Positions 1-15,900 of a DNA stretch of 64,000 nucleotides are shown piece after piece. The position numbers and the translations under genes were made by a program. Numbering within the stretch: position 1 is the first letter of the stretch; the number at the start of each line of letters is the position of its first letter. The notes under the pieces were generated by a model that worked only from the letters and a program-made list of their open reading frames with translations, had not been told where the DNA came from and searched no databases. The stretch lies in assembly GCF_032362555.1 (NCBI RefSeq), contig NC_083532.1:3857001-3921000 (forward strand), read 5' to 3'. This stretch comes from Amyelois transitella. Its lineage: Eukaryota > Arthropoda > Insecta > Lepidoptera > Pyralidae.

Positions 1-45
1 ATTCTAAATGATGAAATATATAATAGAATGCAGTTTCAGACTCAC

Positions 46-3847
<3,802 letters not shown>

Positions 3848-3884
3848 CTAGCTATTTAGATAAACTTCGCCATATTGAAAATTG

Positions 3885-4793
3885 TAGGAATGTGAAAAAA
3901 AAATCGATTATGGAAAAAATCGATTAAAAATCGATTTTTTTTAAGTAAAAATCGATTTTTTTACGTGATTTTTTTAAAATTAATAATCGATTAAAAATCG
4001 ATTTTTATAATCATACAATAAATGCACTCCGACATTACGTTTTTGTCTTCTGGCTTGGAGCCCGGAACGCGAACTGCCAAAGAATACTATCATAGCTCCA
4101 TAATATTACATTAACGCCATCTGTGCATTCTTTCTGTGCTCTTAAGACAGTTTAGATGATTAATTTACTTTATAGACGGCCTCTGTGGCGCAGCGGTAGT
4201 ACGCTTGTCTGTGACACCTGAGGTCCCGGGTTCGAATCCCGGTCAGGGCATGATGAGAAAAGAACTTTTTCTGATTGGCTTGGGTCTTGGATGTTTATAT
4301 ATATAAGTATTTATTAAAAAAATATAGTATCGTAGAGTTAGCATCTCGTAACACAAGTCTCGAACTTACTTCGAGGCAAACTCAATCTGTGTAATTTGTC
4401 TCGTATACATTTATATTTATTTATTTATTTAATCAAACATTCTCTAGATGGAATAAGTCGATGAACAGTATTTTACCGACATTCGGTTGATATTTTATTC
4501 ATTATTCGTTGCTGAAACTTCATTTTTCAAACTTGATTGTTAAAAACTTTAATTTGTGTTGATTATATAAGAACTTACTGTTTCTATTGTTTATTTTTAA
4601 TGAATAAATCTATTGATATAATTTATATGGCGTTTATTTTGACATAAATTGAAAAATTAGCAAAAATCTATCAATATAATAAAATCGATTATTTTCTTAA
4701 GAAAAATCGATTATTTGTTAATCGATTTTTCATATTTAAAAAATAAATCGATTATATAAAAATCGATTTTTTATCAGCAATGTCACATCCCTA
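3885..4793 (+). mobile_element. hAT-type MITE with clustered ATCGATT subterminal repeats
   Basis: Ends are inverted repeats: TAGGAATGTGA at 3885 and the complement of TAGGGATGTGA at 4793. They are flanked by a perfect 8-bp duplication GAAAATTG (3877-3884 and 4794-4801), which is the hAT pattern. Six ATCGAT motifs lie in the left 125 bp and five in the right 115 bp, none between. No transposase is encoded. A family B SINE is nested at about 4178-4425. Starts 125 bp upstream of the Smad start codon. Confidence 0.88.
4178..4425 (+). repeat. Family B tRNA-derived SINE nested in the hAT MITE
   Basis: Full-length copy. Box A lies in CTGTGGCGCAGCGGTAG, box B is GGTTCGAATCC, then a body with GGCTTGGGTCTTGGATG and a 3' end in TTTA repeats. 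Confidence 0.9.
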
Positions 4794-4981
4794 GAAAATT
4801 GGTACATTATGAATGACAAATGAATGACGTGCTTGACAGTTGTCATTGTCATTAAGTTTCATCAAATGATTAAATCACATCACAGACTTACAATCCATAT
4901 CGTTTCGTTGTTTCGTTTAATAAAGATTTTTCTTTAGTCGTTGTAGAACGTCGTTTCGTTGAAACGAGTGCTATACTACGT

Positions 4982-5136
4982 TCAGCTGCTTGACTATATT
5001 GATTGAATTGAGATTCAAATCGTGACAGGTTGCTATCCTATCCCATCGCCATAAAGAAGAATCCCAAGTTTATAAGCCCATCCCTTAGACACCTTTTACA
5101 ACATCCATGGGAAAGCGATAGAGTGGTACTATTAGA
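4982..5136 (-). repeat. Family A SINE, truncated
   Basis: Reverse copy from TTCAGCTGCTTGAC to CATGGGAAAGCGATAG. The TATG tail and the GCCGTGTGG end are missing. Confidence 0.75.
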
Positions 5137-6223
5137 TTTTTATACTTTCACAATTCCACAATTCCACTGCAATCCGCACTTGTGCGATTAAGACTCTTGA
5201 TATTATTTATAGTACTACATACACCCAAGGATTCTTATAAAATAAGTACTTAAAATTATGTATCACAAGGGAAAATAATCAGCTAATCCAGTCTCCAAAA
5301 AACTTATCACTTTTTTTCCATTTTTTAAATAATATAGTCGAAATCCATCAACACACACTCACGCCAAAATATTATTGTATCAGTATTTATTTTGTGCATT
5401 GCGATTTATTGTATTATGTAAGATAACGTTACAAATCAATGTCAATTGCTTGTTTGTATGCACAGAAAATTGCTTTAGAAATAATATGGGACTGGAAATC
5501 GGTTTTAAATTTTACATTTAAAATAGTTTTAATTGATTTTATTTTTATCAATTTTATGTAATCGAAATAAATAAGTAGTGATGATGATGAACAACACTAT
5601 ACAATTGTCTATGAAATTCGAATGTTTTCATTTTTGAACTTTTGACAAGGGTGCTGTTTGGTTTGAAAGTTATGAAAGTTTCAAATTCATTTGTTTTTGC
5701 GAAGATTTTCTCCAAAAACCAAGGAATCCTTGATTTTTTAATAGATTTTGGTGAGTTATTTTGATATTCTTAAAATATCCAAGCAAATTGATCAGTTGTA
5801 ATTGTTTGAAATGTCGCAAAAAGTGGAAATGTAACTGGCCGTATTTCACACTTTGTCGATTGAGTGGCCAGTGTTATTTATTGTAGCTTTACTTATATAT
5901 TTTTCATGGCTGGAATACACTGACAAAATTAGTACTAGAAATTTTTTAAAAACACAATAAAGCTTATTATCGTTGTAGGAATTATTTTGTTACTTCTTTA
6001 AAAACAAAATTCATCTGAATTTTGTTGAATATTTCAAAAAAACCTACTTAAAAGATGCTGATGATTAGCTGTGTATTTTTTATTTTATTTATTTATGTAA
6101 ACAAAATTATATACTGGAGCATTTAATACAGTAATTGTAGTACAAAGGCTTTTGTATGTAGGTTTACATTAGTTATTTTGTTTATTAATTCATGTTTCTA
6201 AAAAGGGTAGACTTATACTAACT

Positions 6224-6284
6224 AGCATATTTATAAGTTAATCCTCTATTATGGCTTAATAGAGGATTAACTTATAAATATGCT
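6224..6284. repeat. Perfect 28-bp palindrome with 5-nt loop
   Basis: The left arm 6224-6251 and right arm 6257-6284 are exact reverse complements, with loop TGGCT between. Arms begin AGCATATTTATAAG. It lies in the leader region upstream of the zinc-finger gene. Confidence 0.95.
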
Positions 6285-6532
6285 GTATATATATGCAGTT
6301 GGGGTGAATCACATTAAGTGAGGAAATGAAATTAGAAATTTTGTCTCCTTTTTTTTTATTGCAGACTAGGTAGGTGATAGGAGCAACACTCTTATGGAAA
6401 TCTCTAAAAAAATTTGACCTTTTTTACTCTTGCCAGACCATCTTTGCTTAATTTCTAGAGAATTGATTTGATTTATTTATTCCTTTGGCCGGAGGATTAT
6501 GAATTTGATACAAATCTTTCTCTTCCCTTTTG

Positions 6533-6710
6533 GTACATACATAAATATTAGCTGTATCCCTTTCTGGGTAGAGAGAAACAACATTCTTGAAAAGACTGAA
6601 AAGCCATGTTCAGTTCAGTATAGTTTGATAGGATTGAGATTAAAATAGTAATAGGTTACTAGCCCATCACTTAAAAGAAGAATCCCAAGTTTATCAGCCA
6701 TTCCTTGATT
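6533..6710 (-). repeat. Family A SINE, degenerate
   Basis: Reverse copy with a short ACAT tail and GAATCCCAAGTTT block, interrupted by many substitutions. Confidence 0.65.
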
Positions 6711-6714
6711 GATT

Positions 6715-6960
6715 TTGTTCTTGCTACAAGGCACCACCTGCAAAAGAATCCGGGTTCTTCGTAAATCCTACAGGAACTATATATTTTACCGGGACGAAAA
6801 GAACCCAAGTCCTTCTCCAGACCCTTAATTATTTAAATGCAAAATTTCAAGAATATTTATTCAGAAAATAATATGTGAAGAGACAACAAACAAATAAACT
6901 TACTATCAAATTTATATCAGTTGGGATAAATAAAAAAAGAAACAAAAGCAAAATAAAGTT
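6715..6960 (-). repeat. Degenerate interspersed repeat
   Basis: Shares ACAGGAACTATATATTTTAC, CCGGGACGAAA and a CTTCTCCAGAC block with 11645-11800 and 29345-29515. Those two copies end with CGCATTTATAATATTAGTTG-like sequence. Probably an old Helitron-related or MITE family; class uncertain. Confidence 0.5.
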
Positions 6961-6996
6961 ATTATGTCTATTGATATAGGCTTACATTATCAGGTA

Positions 6997-9900
6997 ATGG
7001 AGGACTTGCAACCAATCCCATTGATATTGTGCATGGAAAATGCTGCTGGAGAAGAGATATCTCTCAGGATTGAACCGGAAGATGACTTCCAGACATTTCT
7101 GGAGAAGGCCAAGTAAGTGACGGAAAATTCAATCAATGTTTGCCGATTATTTTTATTCCGCCACTAGTGTTCGCCCGCGTAAACCGAAAATCTCCAGTGA
7201 ATTCCCGCGGGAATTTCGAGAAATCCTTTCATAATGCACCCCTAGCCTACTTACATGATAAATTTCGAATTAGCGTTTTGGGATGGTTGAATCTCAGTAA
7301 TTCAGTAAGGTAAGTAGTAACTAGACTCTGTAGGATTTAAACCTTGGATTTGGCATTAATGGCTCTTTTAATGCAAAATAAGTTCTTACTCCACAATGTT
7401 CAATTTTGCGCAGTAGATAAGTCCACAACCAACACCACACTATCTTTAGGTCTGTATTTAAGTAATTTTTAATAAAAAATCCTAATATTAAAATTTCATC
7501 ATCTGTACTATACATTTTCAATTTTTTCATTTTCAATATTCAAAACAAACAATTTAGTAAAATGCGTTTTGATCAGAGTAAATGAAGAGAGTCTTATGAG
7601 ATTTCCATTTACATATTTCAGATCTGTGCTAGGATTCGATGTGGACATAAACTCCATAACACGTAACCAACCCGTTTCACTAGACGACAATATCTACCAA
7701 TTTCTTATCAACTCCGACCAGACTTACGAAACGGACTTGAACGCGCAGAATTACGACCAAATACTAGACCAGGCGGGCGAAAACGACGATTTAGTTTATG
7801 TTTTAGATGACGGAACGCAAATTAGGGCTTCGCAAATCCATTTCGATAATGAAGACCCGCCGGTTGATCTGACATCTGAAAAAATACCGTTTGTCAAATA
7901 TGCTGATGCTGAACCAGATGAGTTAGATGTAGAAGTCAGTGGCGATGTTGATATTAAAAACTACAATATAGTCGAAAGTCCAGTGTCCCGATGGTCTAGT
8001 AAAAACTCCAGTCCTAAATTCAGTTTTATCAATAACTTACCTTTTAAACTAGTTTGCAATAACACCTCTGGGTTCGAAGCACAGTTCACGAAATATCTAG
8101 AATCATCTGCTGCGCCGAAAACGTATGCGACTTTGAATCCAGTCGTAAGTAGAAATAAGTCTCCAAGAAGTCTTATTAATGATAATTTTAAGAATTACAA
8201 TGAAAATTTTAATAGAACCGATGATTTTACTGCTTTTACTCGGGAGGAGATCCTTAATATGTTTAAAGATTCCCCGGTCGCGTCATTGCCTTACAAAAAC
8301 CCGGTTTTGGAGAAGAGGCGACACGTACGCAAATCTGATCCTTCGAGGGTTCATAAATCATGGACAACTAGATCAAATTACGATGACGGCGTTTTGATCG
8401 TAGACAGTGAAAGTAAAGATTGTTTCATTTGCGGTAAATACGTTGAGAACAATCTAGAAAAGTTGTATTTGTTTGACAATGAAGACCAGAAGATACACAG
8501 AGCGTCGCCACAGAAGAAAATGTCCAGGCAATTGAAGATAATTTGTGAAACTTGTTTGGGGGAAAATTTCAGGCCTTGCAGAATGAAAGGACCCAACCAG
8601 TGTTTGAACTCTGACGAGTATTTAGTTATAAGGAACAACCAGCAGTATATATTTCAGAAGTTTACTGATCTGTCGTTAAAGAAAGAGTTTAGCAAAGATA
8701 TTACAGACGATGTCGAAGCGAAAAACAAGAAGATTGAAAAAGATGAGTTTGTTAAAGTCGAAATAGGATCTGACGGTGAAATTGTTACAAAATCATTGGA
8801 TAACAGCCCTGATTATTGCGAGGATGTGATTTTAATTAAAGACGATCCAAGTTCGAGTGAACCGGAAATCGTGGAGCCGCAGGAAATAGATGACGCCATA
8901 GACAATTTGGACGATGCGGATGACGAAGTGAAAGAGTTTCTTGGGACGTATAATTGCGATAACAATGAAACGAATGAGTTGAAATGCCGGTAAGTAATTG
9001 TGGCGATATATTTTTCATCTTTCACTCGAATAGTCAGTTTTTTTTGCGTTTCAATGGAAATATCTGTTACATACTTACATACCGTGTGGTTCCCGGCACT
9101 ATTACAAAAAAGAATAGGACCACTCCATCTCTTTCCCATGGATGTCGTAAAAGGCGACTAAGGGATAGGCTTATAAACTTAGGATTCCTCTTTTAGGCGA
9201 TGGGCTAGCAACCTGTCACTATTTGAATCTCGGTTCTATCATTAAGCCAAATAGCTGAACGTGGCCATTCAGTCTTTTCAAGACTGTTGGCTCTGTCTAC
9301 CCCGCAAGGAATATAGACGTGATCATATGTATGTATGTATGTATGTACTTACATACATACAAATAATTACGTCTATATTCCTTGCGGGGAAAAAAATGTA
9401 CCTACAAAAGACGGACTTAATGCCGTTTAGAATTCTCTACCAGTCAACCAGCTGACCAAACAGAAAAACTTAAAGCGTATGTAATAGATGGAGTGAGGTA
9501 TAGGCTTACAAACTTGGGATTCTTCTTTTAGGCGATGGGCTAGCAACCTGTCACTATTTGAATCTCAGTTCTATCATTAAGCCAAACAGCTTAATGTGGC
9601 CTATCAGTCTCTTCAAGACTGTTGGCTTTGTCTACCCCGCATAGGTTATAGACGTGATTATATTTATGTACTCACAAATAATTACAATAAACTCAAATAA
9701 TTAACAATTGCTAGCACCAAAATGATTCCCACTCAGCATGTGTCGTCGTAAGTGATAAAACAACAGTAACTTTTTCATTTTATATAAATATACAGATTTT
9801 GCGACATTATCTTTCCTGCTATTCCGGAAGTGATGGAACACTGTGAGATTCATAAGCATGATATTGAGGACGGCGTGGTGTATCCGTGTCCTCTTTGCAA

Positions 9901-12900
9901 TTACGGTAAGTCGTGAATATAATAATCTCCTGTGTCTTCTTCCTCCTGGCTTTATTCCCGGTCGCATCCTCACCACTCTGGAGAGGAGCCCGGGGTATGC
10001 CTTTGACCATGGACCCTGGATTGGGTGAGTCAGGTTTTTACACGAAACGACTTCCGTCTAACATCCGTGCTTTGCAGGAGAACCCAACCCATTTTTGATC
10101 GATCACGGTTACACATCCAGTTGCCTGAATGTGCAGGTTTCCTCACGATGTTTTCCCTCACCGTAAGAGCATCGGTTAGTATTTGGGCTGCGCAGGAGTT
10201 TTATTTTTGTTAGGCGTGAAAACATTTGAGCGGTTTAGCCTATCAGAGCGCGCCATTTGAACCGACGAACTGAATTGTTCGCTATTACGAGAGATAGAGG
10301 AAGCCATTTTGTGTTTTGATTTTAAGTTTAATGCACTTGTAATAAGACCGTAATTTCAATGAGTCATTGAGTTCATTCGGTTTGATTCTACCATTTTTGT
10401 ATGTCGCGTCTGCAAATTTGTACTGTACAGTAAAAGATAATTAATTTGTAGGTTACGCCAATGTGAAATGGCTGAAAGGGCATTTGAAGGCGGCACACGA
10501 AAAACCCGAGAGAGATTCACAGAATAAGGAGAATCCTACTGAAATTGATAAAGGTTTGCAAGTGTTATTACTTTGTAGCTGGAGCGATGATTCGGCTCGA
10601 CCGCCACCAAAGGGAAGATCTTCCGCCAGGCTAGGCGTTATGCCTGGGGAACCGCGCGACAGACCACTCCATATCTTTCCCATGGATGTCGTAAAAGGCG
10701 ATTAAGGTATAGGCTTATAAACTTAGGATTCCTCTTGTAAGCGATGGGCTAGCAACTTGTCACTATTCGAATCTCAATTCCATCATAAAGCTATGCAGCT
10801 GCTGAAGGTCGCCTTTCAGTCTTTTCAAGTTTGGTGGCTCTGTCTACCCCGCAAGGAATATAAACGTGACTATATGTATGTATTCTGTATCTCAATTCCA
10901 GAATTAAACCTGTTGTTGTTGGTGTGTATGTTCTTATGATTTTTACCTTTTATCAGTGAGCATTCACCGTAGTCTTGTTACTATACCAGCTCTGTCTACC
11001 CCTTAGGGTTGATAACGTGCCACTTGTCACGATCCTTGCAAACATTTATCGCAGCATTCACGTCTATATTTTTAAAACATTTTTTTTCTCAGAAGAATCT
11101 AAGTCACCGGCCCCTGGATCCCCAATAGCAAAGCGTACACGCAGTTCCATAAAAAAATCTGATGGGGAAGAGAAAGGTTTGTCTTTTATATTCTATACTA
11201 GGTTTTACCAGCAGCTTCGCTCGCGTTAATATACTCGTAGCATCATCTACACGCGCGAATTTTGATGATTTATTAGCGCCGACTACATACACCATTTATT
11301 TATAACTAGCTGTGCCCGCGACTTCGTCCGCGTGGAATAGTTATTTTGGGCATCATTGAAGCCCTTAAGAATGAATAATTTTCCCCGTTTTTTTTACATA
11401 TTCCATTATTTCTTTGCTCTTTATAGTTGCAGCGTGATGTTATATAGCCTAAAGCCTTCCTAGATAAATGGTCTATCCAACGCAAAAAGAATTTTTCATT
11501 TCGAACCAGCAGTTTCTGAGATTAGCGCGTTCAAACAAACAAACTAAAAAAAAAACAACAAGCTTTAAAATATTAGTATAGATTAAGTAAATACTCTTAA
11601 TACCTAAAAAAAATACGCGCGAGTTTAACGCCACCTACAAATGAATACAGATTTATCGCAAAGCCCACGGGAACTATAGTTTTTACCGGGATGAAATGTA
11701 CCCTATGTCCTTCTCCAGACTCTGGATTATATATACGTGATATTTCAAGAAGATTTCAGTAGACTTTCGCATTTATAATATTAGTTGGGATAAAATGACG
11801 TATATGTCGTACAAGGCGACCAAGGGAAAAGCTAGTACACTTGGGATACCTCTTGTAGGCGATGGGCTAGCAACCTGTCACTATTTGAATCACAATTCCA
11901 TCATTAAGCTATATATACAGCTGAACGTAGCCTTTTAGTATTTACAAGACTATTGGTACAACTCTGTCTACGCCGCAAAGGATAAAGACGTTTTGTTTAT
12001 TTAATAATAATTTTCATATTATTCTTATTTAGATACCCCAGAGCAAGCGAATAAGGAAAAAGCTGAAACTGATGAAAAGGTGAGCTTTATACTGGAAATA
12101 GAAGTGATATTATTATTGACTTTGTATCGTTTTTATTAAAACGTCGCAAGTACATAAGTGATATGACAGATTATTTAAAAAAATTTAGAATAAAGACACT
12201 TTATTTGGACTGGATTTACAAGTTAAGAGGTCGTGGGTTTAGCTATAGACACGAGATTCAGCAAATGGCCGCTAGAGGATAGCGAGCTGCATAACTTTGT
12301 GAACGCTGGTAGTCCGAAGGTCAAGGCACGGGGCGCGTGCGCACGTTTTTGTAGCCCTCCCGGGCTGTGGAGAGGGGCGCCGGGGAGGCCGAAGGGGCAC
12401 GACGTTACAAGTTTTTTATTAACCCCTTTTTTGACATAACAAAGCTCGCTCCCGCGTTTATTTCTGGAAAAAAAATTTGCTCAAATTTTTTTTTTTATTA
12501 TTTATTTATTGTAATTCCGACTGCATTTCCCCGCTATAGTATGTATGGTACGGAAATTGTGTATATTTTTTTACTTTCTTAGAAAGGGACAACGATAGAA
12601 GTGGAAGTGAAACAAGAGAGTGTGATGAGCAGTGATGATGAAATATGGATCGTTCACACCGGCGAGGAACAGTTGGAGAATATTCTTCAATCCAAACAGG
12701 TTTCTCACTCTTTACCTACATTTCTCACTCTAAACGTTATTATGAATATTTCAATCGTATGTAGATAAACTTGATTGGGTTTTACAATCTACAAGAGAAG
12801 AGAAACTGTTAGCACATGATAATTTTCTTTTTTCAGACCAACTTGGAAGCTAATACATACATATATAGTCACGTCTATTACCCTTGCTGGGCAGACAGAG

Positions 12901-15900
12901 CCAATAGTCTCGAAAACACTGATAGTCCACGTTCAGCTGTTGGGCTTAATGATAGAATTGTGATTCAAATATTGACAGGTTGCTAGCCCATCGCCTAAAA
13001 AAGGAACTCCTTTTACGACATCCATAGAAAAGAGATAGTGTTTAGAGTTAAGTTTTATAGCAAGTATATATGTATATATTTCATTTCCTTTATCCTTTAC
13101 GGGGTAGACAGTGCAAACAGGTTAATGGTGGAGTTTTAATGATTGAGATACAAATTAACAACATACTTTCTACAAATTCGGTCCCAGGCAAAGCATAACA
13201 GCAAATGACAACAATGATCATGCAATCATGAAACAATTGTAGTGTTGAATGTAACAGCATAGTTGTAGAGAAAAAGGCGGACGGAGAATTACTTGAAAAA
13301 AAATCGAAGCATCGTAATGGCGGCCGACAGTCACACTATTGGTGAGAGCGTGAGCGTGAGGCGTGTATTTACAGTGGGTAGGGTACGGCAAAACGAAGCA
13401 TAAATAGTAATTTATGCTTCGTTTTGCCGTATTGTAAAACACCGTCCATCTTTTTTTCTATGTGTTACTACACATTCATATTAAAAAAATTTTTGTTCAT
13501 TATTATAGGATACTATCATATCGCTTAATAATTGTCAAATCTTTTGGTTTCACACCATTGGTTGACGACAAAATAAATTATTTAATACTAAGTTTACTGC
13601 CGCTTCCAAGGCGTCAGTGCAGATGAAGCGGTAACAAACTGCACTGCAGCATTTTCTTCAACAACGTCACCATTCGTTTTCATTTATTTCAGGTCACAAA
13701 TTTGAAGATGTTACAAAAGTAAAGTACCTATAGTGTAATGTAACATAATATTGTTGATTTTGTGAAACTAACATGCTTGTTTTATTTCAGAGTGAAAAAG
13801 AAAAAGACACAATGTCCTACAAGAAAACACACAAGTGTATTAATTGCAGGTAAATGTCATTTGTATTGCATACAAGAAATAAAATATTCGAATGCAATGT
13901 AATGTTGTTTGTGAATTAATAAAGGAAATGAAATGATAACAGGGACGATAAGGACTGAAGAGTTGAGACAACTCAGATAAACTATGTGAATTAGGATTTG
14001 AGCCAAATTCCCAGGAACTACACATACATTTCGACGGCCTCTGTGGCTCAGCGGTAGTACGCTTGTCTGTGACAACAGAGGTCCCGGGTTCGAATCTCGG
14101 CCAGGGCATGATGAGAAAAGAACTTTTTCTGATTGGCCTGGGTCTTGGATGTTTATCTATATAAGTATTTATTATAAAATATAGTATCGTTGAGTTAGTA
14201 TCTCGTAACACAAGTTTCGAACTTACTTCGAGGCTAACTCAATCAGTGTAATTTGTCCCGTATATATTTATTTATATTTATTTATTTATTTATATAATCA
14301 TGTCTGTATCCCTTTCAGTCTATTCAAAACTGTTGGTTCTGTCTGTCCCGCAAGGGATATGACAAACATACATACATATAGTCACGTATATATCCCTTGC
14401 GGGGTAGAAAGAGCCAACAGTCTTGAAAAGACTGAATGGCCACGCTCAGCTATTCGGCTCAATGATATAATTGAGATTCAAATAGTGACAGGTTGCTAGC
14501 CCATCGCCTAAAAAAGAATACCAAGTTTGTAAGCCAATCCCTTAGTCGCTTTTTACGACATCCATGGGATAGAGATGGAGTGGTCCTATTCTATATAGTG
14601 CCTGGAAATATACTATGTATGTGTATTAAATTGTATAAATTGTTTACCGTCTGTTTAAGAGTCTATCAACTTTTCCAGTCAAATCTTCACATCGGCTGAA
14701 GCGTTCGCGTCCCACAAATGTCGGAAACGAGGCAGGAAGGTCAGTGAGGATGTTGTCAACAAGAAAGACGTTGTTAAGGTAAGTGATGATCATTTTTTTT
14801 CTTTAATTTTTTTGTCGTGTGGTTTTCGGCACTTTAGACTATTCTAAAACCATATTCCAGTATACTTGTATATATTCCAGTTCTATAACTACTCCATATC
14901 TTTCTAATGGATGTCGTAAAAGGTGACTAAGGGATAGGCTTGTAGCGGGGGCGATGATTCGGCTAAACCGACACCAAAGGGAAGATCTTCCGTCAGGCTA
15001 GGTGTTATGCCTGGGGAACCGCGCGACTGACGGTGTCATGTCGGAGATGATATATATACTCCAATCAGTGAAATCTTTGCATGCGCGATTTAGACTTTTC
15101 GCTGTTTTTGACTGATAGCGTCGCGTGATTTTATTTTTGTGACTTGTGGCGTAGAGTGATGGACTTAGGATCCCTGTTGTAGGCGATGGGCTAGCAACCT
15201 GTCACTATTTGTATCTTAATTTATGAATCCATAAAGCTTAATACATACATATTATCATGTTTACCTTGTGCGATAGACAGAGCCAACAGTGTTGAAAAAC
15301 CCAATAGGCCAATTTCAGCTGATCGCTTAATGATAATATTGACCTTTTATTATTTTGACAGAGACCTCCAGGAAGACCGAGATTGACTGAAAGAAAGCCT
15401 AACAACGATTCTCTGATTGAGGTAAAATATTCGATCTACTGTTATATGTTTCTCACTCTAAACCTATGTTTCTCACTATAAACATATGTTTCTTACTCTA
15501 AACCTATGTTTCTCATTCGAAACCTACATTTCTCACTCAAACGTAAGTTTCTCACACAAAACCTAAGTTTCTCATATACCTATATTTCTCACACGCATTC
15601 AATGTTTTTATCTCAATTTTCTTTATAATATTTAATAATCTGTTCATCCATTTCTCTGTATTCTGTTTCTCACTTCACACAGAAACACCGTAAGAGAAAA
15701 AACAAGGCGCCCTCTTCGGACCCTCAGATAGTGACGTGCGACGATTGCAACGAATCCTTCACGTCAAAAGTGCGTCTCAAATTCCACATGTAAGTCTCAA
15801 ACCATCTTGAATGAAAAGATTTTGAATACATACATAAAATCACGCCTCTTTCCCGGAGGGGTAGGCAGAGACTACCTCTTTCCACTTGCCACGATCTCTG

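Noticed and set aside
4178..4260. Possible tRNA gene (boxes A and B present)
   Set aside because: The same head is followed by one conserved non-tRNA body in several copies, so it is the promoter region of a SINE.
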